From Lithobates sylvaticus (taxonomy: Eukaryota > Chordata > Amphibia > Anura > Ranidae), in assembly GCA_028564925.1 (NCBI GenBank), contig CM053033.1, positions 80,013,468 through 80,077,467 of the forward strand: a DNA stretch of 64,000 nucleotides. Reading direction: 5' to 3'. Under the pieces are notes generated by a model. It worked only from the letters and a program-made list of their open reading frames with translations. It was not told where the DNA came from and ran no database searches. Shown one piece after another: positions 1 through 13,200 of the stretch; within the stretch, counting starts at the first letter, position 1, and each line of letters starts with the position of its first letter. Made by a program: the position numbers and the translations under genes.

Positions 1-1520
1 TGAAGCGCTAATATCCCCCCGATCTCCCATATATAATGTGTGAATGGGTATTGGTGGGGGGTGGTCAATGGCCATAGATGGGCTTTAAATTATTATTACT
101 AAGCAACGTGTATTTGTATGGATGTGTATACATTTTCATATGATTTATAAACTAAATAGTTTTGGTTTTATTGTTCGACTATTTGATTTAAAAAAATGCT
201 AGATAAGCTGTGGTACAACCAATTGCCTTATGACCCATGCAGATAAGTGGCCAAACCTGTGCTTCTTACCAGCAGAGTAGCTACCTCCATGCACACTGTG
301 TGTGTGAATAGCTGTGGCTAAATTTGTGCCCTGTACAAATGAATGGCTAGCACCCCTGCTATTCTCATGTAGATCCTCAACCAAGTGGTTATGTGCGATT
401 AGGAACTTTGATGGCCCTGGACACAGTTTGAATTCAAGGTGGGCAGTTCTGGCCACACACATACTCCATGCAGTTAATCATCTAGTTTGTATGCATCCTC
501 CATAGGGCAGGGTGCTGCTGTGTCCAGATGCAGCATTTAGCAGCATCTGAACGAGGCCGTGAAGTCGGGCAACTAGCTGAATGGAGTCCACCTGCATGCT
601 ATTCATGAGTCCAGTGATCTCACAATACACATGTAGCGTTCACCCCTGAAGGGGTCAATGAGAATGTACCCAGGTCTTTTTACAATAGTACAGAGGCTGC
701 CAGTCACAAGCATAGTCCCACACACACACAAACAATTCAGGCTTCGTCTAGGGGATAGGTGATGTCTTTTTCATAATTATTGCATCACAAACCTTAACAG
801 GGGAAGGGTTTAGGGTCACAGGATACTCCAAAATGATCACTAACCACAATAGAAAGACAAACTTTCCTCTAATATTCTAGCTGGAGGTAGCAGGAAAGGG
901 CCAGTATATTTAGGACCCTACAACAGCAGTCCATAAAGCCACTTCTCGCACTTTATAGCACTTGAACAACTATTAGTCCCCAGCAAGGTCTTAACTCAGT
1001 GTCCCAGGGACTGTCTGCCATCAAGCATCTGCAAGTAGATCCTAAGTGAGGGAGATCAACTAGATCCTTCTCTAGACCAGGACTTCAGTGTTGTGCCCTC
1101 CAGAAAATGGAACCATTTGGGGAACTTCACCAGGCCCTCAGCCCAGCCAAACCCTGCTGAGGCCTAGACTGCAGCTTCTTGCCTTAGTGGGGCTGCCTCC
1201 AGAGGTAGCTGCCCCAAGAGAATTGGAACCCTCCCTTGAGGGAAAGACCACTCTGCCCAGGCCTCCTGCACATTTATCACCTCCCCAGGCACCTTCTGGA
1301 TGCTTCCTTCCAGGGACTGGCTGGGGCATGATAAATATTAACACTGATCATTTGACTCTTCCTGCCCTATACTCTGAAAATGTATTTTGGAGGCAGGTAG
1401 GAGAAATCAAACTCTCCGCTCAGGAAACCCTAAGCAGACCAGACTAATCAATCACTTTGCCACACACTATAGTGTAGCCCAAAAACTAAATTTACCTAGC
1501 AGTCAAACTAGAGGAGGGTG
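1..1520. other. Intergenic, no gene seen
   Basis: No coding frame, RNA gene or clear element end could be supported here. Short open frames lack recognisable domains. The sequence has mixed composition and may include old, eroded repeats. Confidence 0.5.
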
Positions 1521-1528
1521 ATGCACAT

Positions 1529-3521
1529 TAGGGTGACCACATTTCCAAACTGCCATTCAGGGACACCCCCCCCCCCCTTCTTGAGGGACCTGTTTCGTGG
1601 AACAAAATTTTGCCAATGACCGGGGGTGGAGGCAACTGGCGGATGGGTGGTGGTGTGCGAGGTGGTATGTAGTCTCGGGGGTTTGACGGGAAATTTGGCA
1701 GCGTGTTATTTGTCTGGTGAATGGCCGGTTTTAGCACTTTAATCATCCTGACACAATGCTTGATATGGTGTCAGGATGATGAAATCACATTATTTCTATT
1801 ACTGCATTATAATGAAATAGTTCCACTCACCATAATGCCGAATCATTGGGAACCCTGAGCTTGTCACCAGATGCAGTGTGTCCAATTTGTCCACTGCAAC
1901 ATCACAGTCCTGCTATAAGTCGCTTTTTGCCACCATTACGAGTAGAAGAAAAATAAATAAAAATTCCATAAATGTTCCATGTAGATGCTATAAACATATA
2001 GGCGCAAACCAATCAATATACGCTTATTGGGATTTTTTTACCAAAAATATGTAGCAGAATACAGATTAGCCTAAATTGATGAAGAAATTTGATTATTTTT
2101 TTTTAAATTGGATGTTTTATAGCAGAAAGAAAAAAAAAATGTTTTCTCTTTTTTTATTTATTTATTTATTTTTAATTAACAGTCTTTTTTTTGTTTATTG
2201 TGCAAAAAATAAAAACCGCAGAGGTGATCAAATACCACCAAAAGAAATCTCTATTTGTGGGAAGAAAAGGGACATCTTTTATTTTTATTTGGTTACAGCG
2301 CTGCATGACTGCGCAATTGTCAGTTAAAATAACGCAGTGACTTTTTGCAAAAAATGGCCTGGTCATTAAGGAGGGGTAAATCTTTCGGAGAGCAAGTGGA
2401 TAATAAGGAGCGTTTCTTTAATGGACTGTCTATAACATGGACCTTCTCTGTACATCAGGGACTGCTTAACAAACAGGGATTAGAACTATGACAGTTACAC
2501 TTGGAAGAGGGACAGAAGACAATAAAAGGACAGATGGGCTGGTTTATAAAACAGGGACTGTCCCTATTAATCAGGGGTAAGGCCATACACAGTAGTGGGT
2601 GAAGGAGAGGGACTGGTCTCCAGGTCAGGGACTGCCTGTGTACTGTGACATGCTGTGTGTGAAGGGTCTCTCTGCCAGGTTTGTCTCATGTCTCAGTGTA
2701 GCACACACACAGGCAGTAGACATGTACAAACACACTGACAGCTGTACATCCCCCTCTCCCTCCCGAGCACTCCTTCATGGTCCTATCACAGTGATTTATG
2801 ATTCTTCTAGCACAGCCACCGCGGAGCATTCCAAGCAGGCAGGTTAGGGAGGGGGGAGGTGCAGAAATGGACTGACAAGGGGGCACAGGCTCATCTATCA
2901 GACAGCTTTATAGAACTCCTAAGACTCCCTCTGACAATCCAGTGTGTCCCCTGCGATTCTCCTCATGGTGTGGGCAGAGACTAGCTGCTCCCCCCTACTA
3001 TAATAACACTTACTGTGCAATCACACTGATCGGGGAACATCGCTGGTGTGGCAGATGCTCTGGGCTGTGAAGGGTCAGGTGCCCAGTAGAGATCCCTGTG
3101 GAGACTGGAAGTCAGGTGAGACTCTTCTTTGGGATTCCGTGAGTGGGGCCCCCACTGACACCTAGCCCAGACGCAGTGTCACTTGCCAGCAGAGGATAGA
3201 GGAGGGGGAGGTCATCCAGCGTGGTGGAGAGCACTAGGCGCGCAGGAGGAAGAAGTTAACTCCTCCTCCGCTTTGAGTGCTGAGCAGGGAGTCGCATCTA
3301 TTACGTCACTGGTTGCTACACGCCAGGCGGCTGTAGCAACCAGTGGCCAGTAGAGTATCAGGTGGAGGCGGAGTGACTATCAGCACTACCGCAGGGTTTG
3401 CTCACTCTGTCAGTATCATTCCGGGACATTGTATTGTCCCGGAATGAGGGTGCCCGGGACCCGGGACAGACCTACTAATTGCGGGACTGTCCCGGGCAAT
3501 CCGGGACACGTGGGCACCCTA
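1529..3521. mobile_element. Non-autonomous hAT-like element, 2.0 kb
   Basis: The element starts tagggtgaccac and ends gtgggcaccta-like (gggcaccct then a), so its termini are an inverted repeat reading TAGGGTGMCCAC. It is flanked by a perfect 8-bp direct repeat, atgcacat, at 1521-1528 and 3522-3529, which is the hallmark of hAT transposition. No transposase frame is visible, so it must have been moved in trans. The inside holds a copy of a module that recurs elsewhere (2130-2385), a small hairpin near 1740-1780, and a GC-rich right half. The perfect target duplication suggests moderate age at most. Confidence 0.75.
2130..2385 (+). repeat. Shared 'ataccaccaaaagaaa' module, copy 1
   Basis: The core reads aaataccaccaaaagaaatc, followed by ctctatttgtg, a ggttacagcgctgc stretch and aaaatggcctggtcattaagg. 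The same order of blocks recurs at about 5560-5770 and 60180-60400 in otherwise different contexts. It is probably part of a MITE family nested in, or captured by, the hAT-like element around it. No coding function is seen. Confidence 0.6.
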
Positions 3522-3529
3522 ATGCACAT

Positions 3530-4787
3530 ACACCAGTTTCTGTAAGGCCACAGAGGTGTCAGAGACACCTAAGCAAGCAGCATCTTGAAGACCATGTAAC
3601 TATGCAGAAAAGTCTTTGATACAGATCTAAGCACCAATCAGGGTTAAGTTAAAATAATGAAGAGTCCATTGTTTTGATTCTTTCTTTCAGTCTCTCTTTA
3701 ACCAAAATAAAATTGTTCAGCCCATTGAGGGAAATATACAGATTTGGAGTTCAGTTGGATTTTCCGCCAAGATCGATCTTTTTAACTTTTTGATGAAATA
3801 TACATAGTGAGACTGAACACTAAATAAAAAAAAATCTGCAACAGCGGCAGATTTTCATGGTTTCAAAGTGATCAGTGCGATATCATGGCTGATAACTATT
3901 TGTGTCTCTGAGGTCCCAGACTGCTTCCAGGGATGGCGGCTTGCAGCTACTTTGATGTCCCTTGTAGCATAAAGAACATGCTGCAGGTTCCAAGCTGAAC
4001 TTAAAGCAGATATAACAGACCACATTTTATTGCATTTGTGTATTCTATACAAATGTGTTTTACACAGGGCTTTTTTTTTCTCTCAGAGAATAGGTGCAGA
4101 TATTTCCCCCTTCCAAATAACCCCTTGTCTCCATCGCCCTACCCACTTTCCAAACACGATCCTCTGCAGCCAGCAATTATAGATCCCCCAGCAACAATAG
4201 ATCCCCCCCGTGAACAATAGACCCCCCAGCAACAACAGATCCTCCAGCAACTGGAATCAATAGACCCACCAGCACACTCCACTCAGTGCTGGAGGAGTTG
4301 GAACTGTGTTCCCCCATGTTCTGCTGGAAAAAAGCCATGGTTTTATATACAGCTATCATAAGTACCTGAACCTTGATATGATTCACCAGTAATCTCCGGC
4401 CTTCAGAATGGGAGAAGATAGGGTGGTACTAGACAGTTTGCTACAGGCAGCAGAGTGAGCAGAGCTGATACTTTATCAGTGTACTGCTACTCCTTCACTG
4501 TCCTATACCAAAACTCTTAACAGAGAAAGGTGTGTTGCCCTCTTGGCTGTGCTGTCAAAATTAAAAACCCTTTGGTAGATAGGAGATCTTGCAATACATT
4601 TCAACTGTGTTTATGCCACTTTTTTACCACCATACTCTAAAAACAGCTCAGTGTTGGCCTGCAATTTACCCAGCGCCATTATAAACCTTCAGGTGGCCGT
4701 CCTGCCTGTTAATGCTTGTGCACCTAGCTGGTCTCGCTTGGCTCCAATTACATCGATCTAGGTTGTAAACGGTGTGTGTTTACATCT
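3530..4787. other. Intergenic with a short CAGCAACAAT tandem
   Basis: No gene is supported. At about 4165-4275 there are four or five imperfect copies of a roughly 19-bp unit built on agcaacaatagaccccc. The segment around 4070-4110 (gggc followed by a T run and ctcagagaataggtgc) resembles an eroded hAT end, but no partner end was found. Confidence 0.4.
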
Positions 4788-5220
4788 AATGACCTGTACA
4801 CACGATCGGACATTCAGACAGTAAAATTCATGGATTTTTTTCCACGGATGTTGGCTCAAACTTGTCTTGTCTTAAACTTGCATACACACGGTCACACAAA
4901 TCTTGTCGGAAATTCCGATCGCAAGAACGCGGTGACGTACAACATGTACGACGAGCCGAGAAAAATGAAGTTCAATAGCCAGTGCGGCTCTTCTGCTTGA
5001 TTCCGAGCATGCGTGGAACTTTGTGCGTCAGAATTGTGTACACATGATCGGAATTTCCGACAACGGATTTTGTTGTTGGAAAATTTGAGAACCAGATCTC
5101 AATTTTTGTGTGACGGAAATTCCGATGGGAAATGTCTGATGGAGCCTACACACGGTCTGAATTTCTGACAAAAATCTCCCATCGATCATTTTCCGTCGGA
5201 AAATGTGACCGTGTGTATTA
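4788..5220. mobile_element. Degenerate MITE, Harbinger-like family
   Basis: The ends tgtacacacgatcgga and gaccgtgtgtatta are inverted partners. The inside is rich in tccgatnggaa-type blocks repeated on both strands, as in the better preserved copy at 43555-43980. The target duplication is not clear here, so the exact ends are approximate. It is non-coding. Confidence 0.55.
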
Positions 5221-5559
5221 GAGTCCTCCCCTTCCTCCGTGTTCACTAGTTCCTGTCCTGAGCACTGTAGAGATCAAAGCAGTAGAACGTTTTGAGTAAA
5301 GTTTTTTTAACCGTTTTACCCCCTCACCCCCATACACATATGATGTACACACAGTTTCTCTATGTGACCTGTATACTAACTCTTCACCTCTCGTTATCCT
5401 CCATATCGGTACAATAACCCCTTCATTGCCATCTACTGATCCCTCTGTGTAAGACCTGTACATTTAATATATCCTAATGCACCAAGACCAAGCTCTGTAT
5501 TTTAACCCCCTTAATACCAGCTTGTTTCTTCATTTCAAAAATTGTGGTAAAATTGTGTT

Positions 5560-5770
5560 TAGTGTGTGTATACTTTCCTTTATTTTTTACATTTTTGTAT
5601 ATCGGGGTTGAAAACTACAATCCCACCAAAACAAAACTCTATTGGTCCCTAAAGAGTATATAACATTATTTTGGGTACAGTGTTGCACGATATAGTAATT
5701 GTCAAAGTATCACAGCAATGGAAGGAAGCTGAAAAAATGGCCTATAATGAAAGGGTATAACAGGTACTCA
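5560..5770 (+). repeat. Shared 'ataccaccaaaagaaa' module, copy 2
   Basis: A diverged copy of the module at 2130-2385: caatcccaccaaaacaaaac, then ctctattgg, gggtacagtgttgcacga, and a run ending aaaatggcctataatgaaag. Element ends were not identified. Confidence 0.5.
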
Positions 5771-7688
5771 AGTTGTTAAAGAGGAGCTTAATGCCAAAAC
5801 AGTTATTTTAATTTTTATGCTTCACCCCTCCCCTTCCCCAAAGCAGAATTGCTTGAATTTTTTTAACTTTTTCCTACTTTTTTTTTTTTTATATTTGATT
5901 TTGGTTGACTGCACCCAGAAAAGACAGCCAGAAGAGGACCAAGATGGAGGCCCAGGACCCATAATATTGCACTCTAACAGCAGACCCCAGCAGAACAATA
6001 ATTTGCACTGTTTGTGACTGTTCTGTGCTTGTCTGTTGAATGTATGCTGCAGCAATGTCAGAAAATGTCATGATGTATGTGTGGGGTGGAGAGGGTGTTA
6101 CAGGGCAGATTAAGTGCTCATAGATTATAGATCCAGAGACAAGTTCTGTATCTGGCAAAGGGTGACACCCTCACGAGTGTTGTGCTTTCAACAAGAATCT
6201 GTGCAATAATGCTGCACAAATTACACAACCATGAAAAAAAGAGAAATCTAATTTAAAGGGGGGAGAGAAACGCTGCTGAAATGGAACAACTACAACTAAT
6301 TACCACTTCTGTCTCCATGCAATAGAAAGGCAGCTAAAATGTAAAAGCAGGACCTCGCACCTGAACACTGTGTCTGGGCCCACTAGAGGTGGCCATACAC
6401 TACTCATAATTTCTGCCGATTTACTGCTGTCACTGATCCATTCTACAAAAGTCAATTGTTGAGTAAAAAAAGTAATAAAATAGTGAGGTCTGAGGAACCC
6501 AAAACTCTGTGCGGAGAGAATAGGGGTAGTACTGGACACCGTGCCACCCTCATTTTCAACAGAATTCACGGGTCAGTAAAAGAGCTAACAAATTGCAATT
6601 TCTTTCTGCTTAATAAATATGGTCTTCGGATTGTAAAACCTTGTCATATGGGAATGTTGATGTACCCAGGATAGATGGCTTTAAGGGTGTGTCCACTGGA
6701 ACATTATAAAGCATCCCAGCACCCCTCCAAGACAGCCCTCAGACCTTTTGATTGGGTGCGGGTTCAATCGCTGACCCCCTAGGGTCAAGAAAAAGCTGTT
6801 AAATTAGCAGCTTTGTGCTTTTGTTTATCATCGAGCATAACAAGGATACTGAGCATCATGTTTTGAGGGCCAGTGACTATGCCATATCAGACAGAACTTC
6901 TTCTGCAAGTAATTCCAACTCTGCACTAAGCCAAAGACCAGACCAGCTCCAATTAGAGATAATAATGCCACTGTCCCCACCATGTTTCCCAGGCTCTGCG
7001 TCTACATCGGCTGACCAGAACAAGCTTGGCAGGTGCAGCTGGGTAGAGGGGAGGGAGGAGGTTCTGTGCTAGAATTACTGCCCATGTTCTGACCTTCTCG
7101 GTGATAACTCATATGTGGGACCATCGCTGTTTGTGTGGTTGACTGACAGATGTGTTTACCTTTGCGTGGAAGCACAGGGGACAGGGGCACTTAAAGAATT
7201 AACTTCTTTTTTTCTTTATTTTTTTTTCTTTTACACTGTCACTCCAATTTTTTCCCTCCTTTTTTTTATTTATTTTTCTCACTTTTTTATTTTTTGTTGA
7301 AATTGAGCATAAATTCAGCACTTTGGCAGGTTTTATTTTTTTATACCTTACTGCCAAATACATAGCCTGATCTCGCTCTAGCAATGTGCACGAGAGCTGA
7401 GTCTCCCTCTGATCTCTCACTCCTCTTTGGCTCATATAATCTGTCATTCCCCTTTGGCTTCTGCTGCTGTCAATTAGAGTCAGTGACGAGGGAGCAGGGG
7501 AGGGCCGAGCGGCTTATGAACACACAGAGCCGGGCTCAGGAATGGGGCTGGGGGCCCTCAGCAGGAGGGTGGAGCCCAGAGCGCCAGCAGGGGACCCCTA
7601 AAGAGGAGGCTCAGGGCTGCTCTGTGGAAAACCACTGCACAGAGCAGGTAAGTATAACCTCCTTTGTAAAGGTTGTTTTTTTATTTTA
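5771..7688. other. Intergenic, no gene seen
   Basis: No supported gene or complete element. Two T-rich tracts occur near 5860-5892 and 7205-7290. Small open frames have no recognisable domain. Confidence 0.4.
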
Positions 7689-7790
7689 TTAAAATTAGGG
7701 TTGTCCCGATACCGATACTAGTATCGGGACCGATACCGAGCATTTGCGCGAGTACTTGTACTCGCACAAATGCTCCCGATGCCTTATCCG
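7689..7790. repeat. hAT-like terminal segment with two hairpins
   Basis: The stretch begins attagggttgtcccgatac, an end type I associate from memory with hAT MITEs in frogs and fish. It holds the 16-bp palindrome ccgatactagtatcgg. A second hairpin at about 7738-7774 pairs gagcatttgcgcgagtac with gtactcgcacaaatgctc around a 2-nt loop. The opposite end of the element was not found. The adjoining minisatellite (from 7790) may lie inside it. Confidence 0.5.
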
Positions 7791-8165
7791 ATACCTGGTC
7801 GGCGGGTGGACGGATAGGGCGGGCGGAGTCAGCGCCGTGGGTAAATGGAGAGGGCAGGTGAAGGCAGAGGGCGGGCGGAGTCAGCGGTGGACGAAGAGGG
7901 CGGGTGAAGGCAGAGGGCGGGCGGAGACAGTGGGTGGACGAAGAGGGCGGGTGAATGCAGAGGGCGGGCGGAGACAGTGGGTGGACGAAGAGGGCGGGTG
8001 AAGGCAGAGGGCGGGCGGAGACAGTGGGTGGACGAAGAGGGCGGGTGAAGGCAGAGGGCGGGCGGAGACAGTGGGTGGACGAAGAGGGCGGGCGGAGTCA
8101 GCGGGTGAATGGAGAGGGCAGGTGAAGGCAGAGGGCAGGCGGACGAAGAGGGTGGGCGGAGTCAG
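7790..8165 (+). repeat. 47-bp GC-rich minisatellite
   Basis: The unit is about 47 bp and contains gacgaagagggcgggtg, aaggcagagggcgggcgg and agacagtgggtg. Exact spacing of 47 bp is seen between gacgaag at 7937, 7984 and 8031. About seven or eight units are present, the outer ones more divergent. The array makes spurious open frames on the plus strand; none is a gene. Confidence 0.85.
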
Positions 8166-8282
8166 CCTGTGTAATTAACACATTACAAGGGAACGTGTGT
8201 GAAAGGGGCGTGTCTTCTGCTGCCCTGTACCTCACTGTGACAGAGATTGAAGCTGAGTTTTTTCACTTTCAAGTACAAAACT

Positions 8283-8447
8283 ACAGAGAGAGATCAGGGG
8301 GAGAGAGCGAGAGAGAGAGAGAGAGAGATCAGGGAGAGAGAGAGAGAGAGAGAGAGATCAGGAAGAGAGAGAGATCAGGGAGAGAGAGATCAGGGAGAAG
8401 GAGGGAGAGAGATCAGGGAGAGGGAGAGAGAGAGAGAGATCAGGGAT
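8283..8447 (+). repeat. GA-rich tract with gatcaggga interruptions
   Basis: Runs of (GA)n are broken at irregular intervals by gatcaggga. Purine-only runs on one strand are long enough to allow triplex formation in principle. The open frames rich in Arg-Glu over it are an artefact of composition. Confidence 0.85.
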
Positions 8448-8659
8448 AGTTGCATATGTTGGAGCATATATATTTTTTGGATATGCCATATGGACACTTT
8501 TCATTATGTATGGGTGTTTTTATGTTGATCATTTCACAATGTTAATATTTGGGAGTTTTGTAGATTAATTTAGTGTGTTACTGTGGAATGATTTGTCTCT
8601 CTCTCTTTTTACATTGACATTTGTTTCATCTCATTTGCAAGCCTTTACAATCACTTTAA

Positions 8660-9092
8660 GGTGGAGGGCCACCCTAAAAAAAAAAATACATTAATATTCT
8701 TAACAAAATATAAAAAAAAAAACTTTGAAAAAATAAATATATTTTTTTTACTCACCAGAAACCCCTGTTGCTAGGCAGTCTTCCTAATCTGCCTCTTCCG
8801 CGGCGCTGTTTCTTCTGGTCTTCCTCCATCAGCGAGCGGCCCTGTTGTCTTCTAGGGCATGTGTGTGTCCCAGGAAACAACAGGGCCATTCACAAAGCGC
8901 CGCGTGGCTCGTGCATGCACAGTAGGAAAAGGGCAGTGAAGCCGCAAGGCTTCCTTAGTTAGGATGGACGGATCGGCCTTGGGGCGGCCGACATCGCGGG
9001 CTCGCTGGACATGTAAGTGTCCATTAACAGTCAGAAGCTACAGTGTTTGTAGCTGCTGACTTTTTATTATTTTAAACAGCTGGAACGCCCCT
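8660..9092. mobile_element. TTAA-flanked MITE (piggyBac- or Kolobok-like)
   Basis: TTAA lies directly outside both ends (8656-8659 and 9093-9096). The termini ggtggagggccacc and, on the other strand, aggggcgttccagc are diverged inverted repeats. It has no coding capacity. I recall this family (ggagttccaccc ends, gacacttac and gctgctgac internal blocks) as very common in ranid frogs. The DNA directly left of it ends acaatcacttTAA, which looks like the end of another TTAA element. Confidence 0.65.
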
Positions 9093-9096
9093 TTAA

Positions 9097-10265
9097 TAAC
9101 CTTGTTTCTATGTGTAATTAATTTCTTTATATGCATTAGGTTGACCTATTTGCTTATTACATTCATAAATGTGTTACTCTATCCAAAACAAAAAAAAAAA
9201 AATGTCATATCTATACATATACTTCAAGTCCTCTGTTGTAGAAATATCTGCTACTGTTAAAGAACTGTCAATTTTGTGCTCACAACCTTCAGCAAAATTT
9301 CATTTTTTAATTATTATTTACCAGGAGATGTATGTATGTATGTATGTATGCGAACAGTGTAGACCACCTTATCACAATGTCATGCCAATCCCCTGGCATC
9401 AGTACTGGGATTTACTGATCCAAAAGTATGCAACCAGTAAAATCAGAACTCCTGATCTGCACACTTGTCTAAGGCTGGTCAATTTTAATGAGAGCCAGGC
9501 AGCTAGAATTTTTAGAAACTGATGTCAGAAACTGCCTCTGATATCTTTTCATTGCTGAACCAGAGGGAGAAGCTGAAATAACAAAATGCAAATGTGAAAC
9601 AGCAAAAGTATAATATGTTGGGCTCATGAAATTTTTGGAAAACTTTCCACTAAGAACTCAAAGTATTTATGCAGTGAAAATCCACTGGAGTTTCCCTTTT
9701 AAGTAGCAGTCTGCCAGACTTACAGAGCCTCTATCAGGCAGCTTCTTGGTTTTGTCTCAAACGCTCTCCTATTGTGAATCTTTAGAAGACTATAATGAGG
9801 AGTGCCTGAGAAATCTACTTCTGTTATTTAGATGACGGCGGCCTTTGTTCTCACATAAACATCTTGGAAATGTCACGTTTCATCCCTTCGCCTTTCGGCT
9901 CAAGATTTCAGTCAATTACCAAATCCTTTGGGGATGGCTGCTTGGAAGTTCTTGAAAGTTGGCCTGATACAACCTCGCCGCGAAAGGAAAGTGTCTCCTT
10001 TTGAAAATGATGGTGAGCCATATGCTTGTATGGGTGCAGTCTTTCTGCAAAACGTGAAACACGTCAACGAAGGAGGGTATGAACGTAGACCATTCCCGCT
10101 GAATTTTACCTTTTTTGAATTTTTCCCATGCATACTTCTACAGTCAAAAACGGGGGTGTTTAAAAATGCAGTTTAAAAAGCATGGTAAATCTTTTCTTGC
10201 CATGGTACATTCTTCCTTAGTAGATCATACTTTTTTAGTTTTGGATAGATTAGTGAAGGAAGTAA
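9097..10265. other. Intergenic, partly non-repetitive
   Basis: A short TGTA microsatellite lies at about 9328-9352. The stretch 9690-9870 is non-repetitive and might be conserved non-coding DNA. An 82-codon plus-strand frame at 9928-10176 has no recognisable domain and is not called as a gene. Confidence 0.35.
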
Positions 10266-10269
10266 TAGG

Positions 10270-13200
10270 GAATCCCCTCTGAGACCGTTAACACCATGAC
10301 CATTGTATAACAGATGATCCATACTTACCCCCTACCTGCCAGACCAACCCATACTCCCATACCCCCTCATCTCCCCATTAATGTAGACCACACCAATTTG
10401 GAGTAAAATTCTCTTTATTTGACAACTCACTTAAAATTAACATAACTGTATAAACATCTGTTAAACCACCACCCATCAGTCAATACTCTCATTGGTCTTT
10501 GCAGGGGAAAACCTTACCCCTGCGTGCCCCTCCACACCCTCAACTCTCTCTGTACACCGTCCTGTAAACCTAAAGCCCAGATATCTATACCCACCGCATT
10601 GAGGTGCACCCCATCCTCCCTGAGATATCGCCAGGTGTCCACTTCCAATTGCCGTATAACTAGCCCACCGTTCCTGACCACAGACTAGCCCACGTCCCTG
10701 TTCAGCTTTTTCCAGGCCTTATTAATCCTCTCCACTGATCTATCCAACTGCTACGTAGTCCTAGCAATGATGTCAGACCAGACAATAAGCATCCCTTGGA
10801 AGGCCATGCGGAGCCGCAAGAAATCAAACTTAATATCTCGCATAATGTCCAACATTGACCTTAAACCAAAGCCATTGCCGACATGTAACACCAACACATC
10901 CAGCGGCCTATCCAGACGTGCCAAATGATGCACTTCTGGGACTGTCCTGCTCCAGAGCATACCTGGTACCCCCAACCAGGCTTCCTGTCAATGCCCAACT
11001 GTCTCCCCTCAGGCCTCACGTCTGCTCTTTTTGCCCCCCAAAAAACATGAGTGACCCAATATCCAGACCAGGCCCTGAGTTCCATCTGAAAGAAAAACAA
11101 CCATCATAACAACCAAGCTGCAGCATTACACGCATTCCTCTGCTTACCCCAAGATCCTACCCTTATTATTCTCGCATCAGGTGGGGACGAACATACAACT
11201 GGAACCGCCGAGATTCCCAATGCGTTTTACCGCTGCATCATCCAACCCCCATCTGACCGCCTCAGTAACCACCCTCAATGTGAAACGAAGGAGAGGAAAA
11301 TTCCTCGTGACCCAAACCCAATGCTCGTAGGCATTTTCGAAACACGGAAATACATTTAAATCTGGACAAAGGCGTGCCGTCCGCATGCACTAAAAGGGGC
11401 CCCTCCACGTTTTGACGAACTGCAAGGAATCTCCTTACCAAATTCACTGGGCATAGGGAAGAGCCTGTTCTAGAAAAAAGCTGAACCCTCCTCCCCCTAC
11501 CCAACTGATCTGTTTTCGATTTTTTTTTCCAACAGTGACAACCTATCCTCCCCACAGTTAACCTCTGTGGCCAATAGTCCCCCCTTAACTTTCTTGGAAG
11601 GGCTGACTAGCTCACCTATCCGAATTGCCCCAGAAAATGCCAAGGAGTCTGCCGTTTGGCTGCTACTCCAATGAACATGTAACAACCAACTGTTCCAAAA
11701 CCCTCCCTAGCAGCTCAAATGAGACCTCCACAGCCCTGCAGGACAAGGAACCCCGTGTTGCTCCGCCGCCGGCACCAACTCCCGAAACTTGTCCCACTGA
11801 AAGCGAAACAAAGCGTCAGCAACAACATTCTCCACTCCCGGAAGGTGTACAGCATAAATAAAAACAGCCATCTGTAAACAGCGCAACACCAAGTGTTGTA
11901 GCATCCGAACCACGGGAGGGGACGATGCCGAAACCCTGTTGCTGACTTACACCACCCCCAATTTGTCCCAGTGAAACCGCAGTTTCATGTTCCACAGCCA
12001 GCACAATTCCAGTAACACCAAGTTCCGGAGAAACCCCGCCTCTTTCCACAAATCTGGCCATGGACCCGCACTCCACCTACCCTGAAAAAAGGCCCCAAAT
12101 CCTGTGAAACCAGCAGCATCCGTGAAAAGTTCCAAATCAAAGTTGCTCACCAGCCCTGATATCCACAATGCCCGCCCGTTAAAATCTTCTAGGAACGAGT
12201 GCCAGACTCGCAAATCCTCCCTGTGCTCCCGTACCAGTCACACAAAATGATTGGGAGCCTTGACCCCCGCCGTACTCGCTGACATCCGTTGGCAAAATAC
12301 TCTCCCCATTGGTAAGATGCGACATGCAAAATTCAACTTACCCAACAGCGACTGAAGAGTGCGAAGTTGCACCTTGCATAATTCCAAGAGCCCACGAATC
12401 TCCTTGAGCGCCACCAGCTTATCTTCTGGCAGGCGACACTCCATAGCTTCAGAATCCAAAACTATGCCCAGAAAACTAATTGCAGTCCTCTGCCCCTCCG
12501 TTTTTTTCAGGGGCCAATGGAATGCCAAAGCGGGCGGCAACATGTTCCAACGTAGCCAGGAGCACCGTGCAGATCTCCGATGAGGCCGGGCCCACACAAA
12601 GGAAATCATCCAAGTAATGGATGATGGAATTCACTGCTGCTACGTCTCAAACCACCCACTCCAAAAAGGAGCTGAACTTCTCAAATAACGCACACGAAAT
12701 GGAACAACCCATTGGCAGGCAACGATCCACATAGAATTCTTCTTGCCACTGACAACCTAGCAGGCGAAAACTATCCGGATGAACGTAAAGCAGTCTGAAA
12801 GCAGACACAATATCAGATTTGGCCATCCGAGCCCAATGCCCATATCGCCGCACCCAGAATACAGCCGCATCAAAGGAAGCATATGATACTGTGCACTCCT
12901 CTGAATCAATAGCGTCATTGACCGACTCCCCCCCTTTCGGGATGTAAAAGTGGTGAATCAGCCAGAACTTATTAGGTTCCTTCTTCGGCACGACGCCCAA
13001 TGGCGAGATAACCAAATCCGTTAAAGGTAAAGCAGGGAAGGGTCTCCCATGAGGCCTAATGCAACTTCCTTCCGCAGTTTTGCAGAAACCACCTCCCCAT
13101 GTTGCAATGCAGAGCGAATGTTCCTGGACACCGGCGGTGCTTCGGCCAACGTCGAAGGAATGCGTAATCCCTCCGAGAACCCCAAGCCTAACAACCGCGC

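Noticed and set aside
8195-8528. Arg/Glu-rich frames
   Set aside because: Composition artefact of the GA tract.
9928-10176. An 82-codon frame with fairly normal composition
   Set aside because: No domain match from memory, and open on both strands; an exon cannot be argued from this alone.
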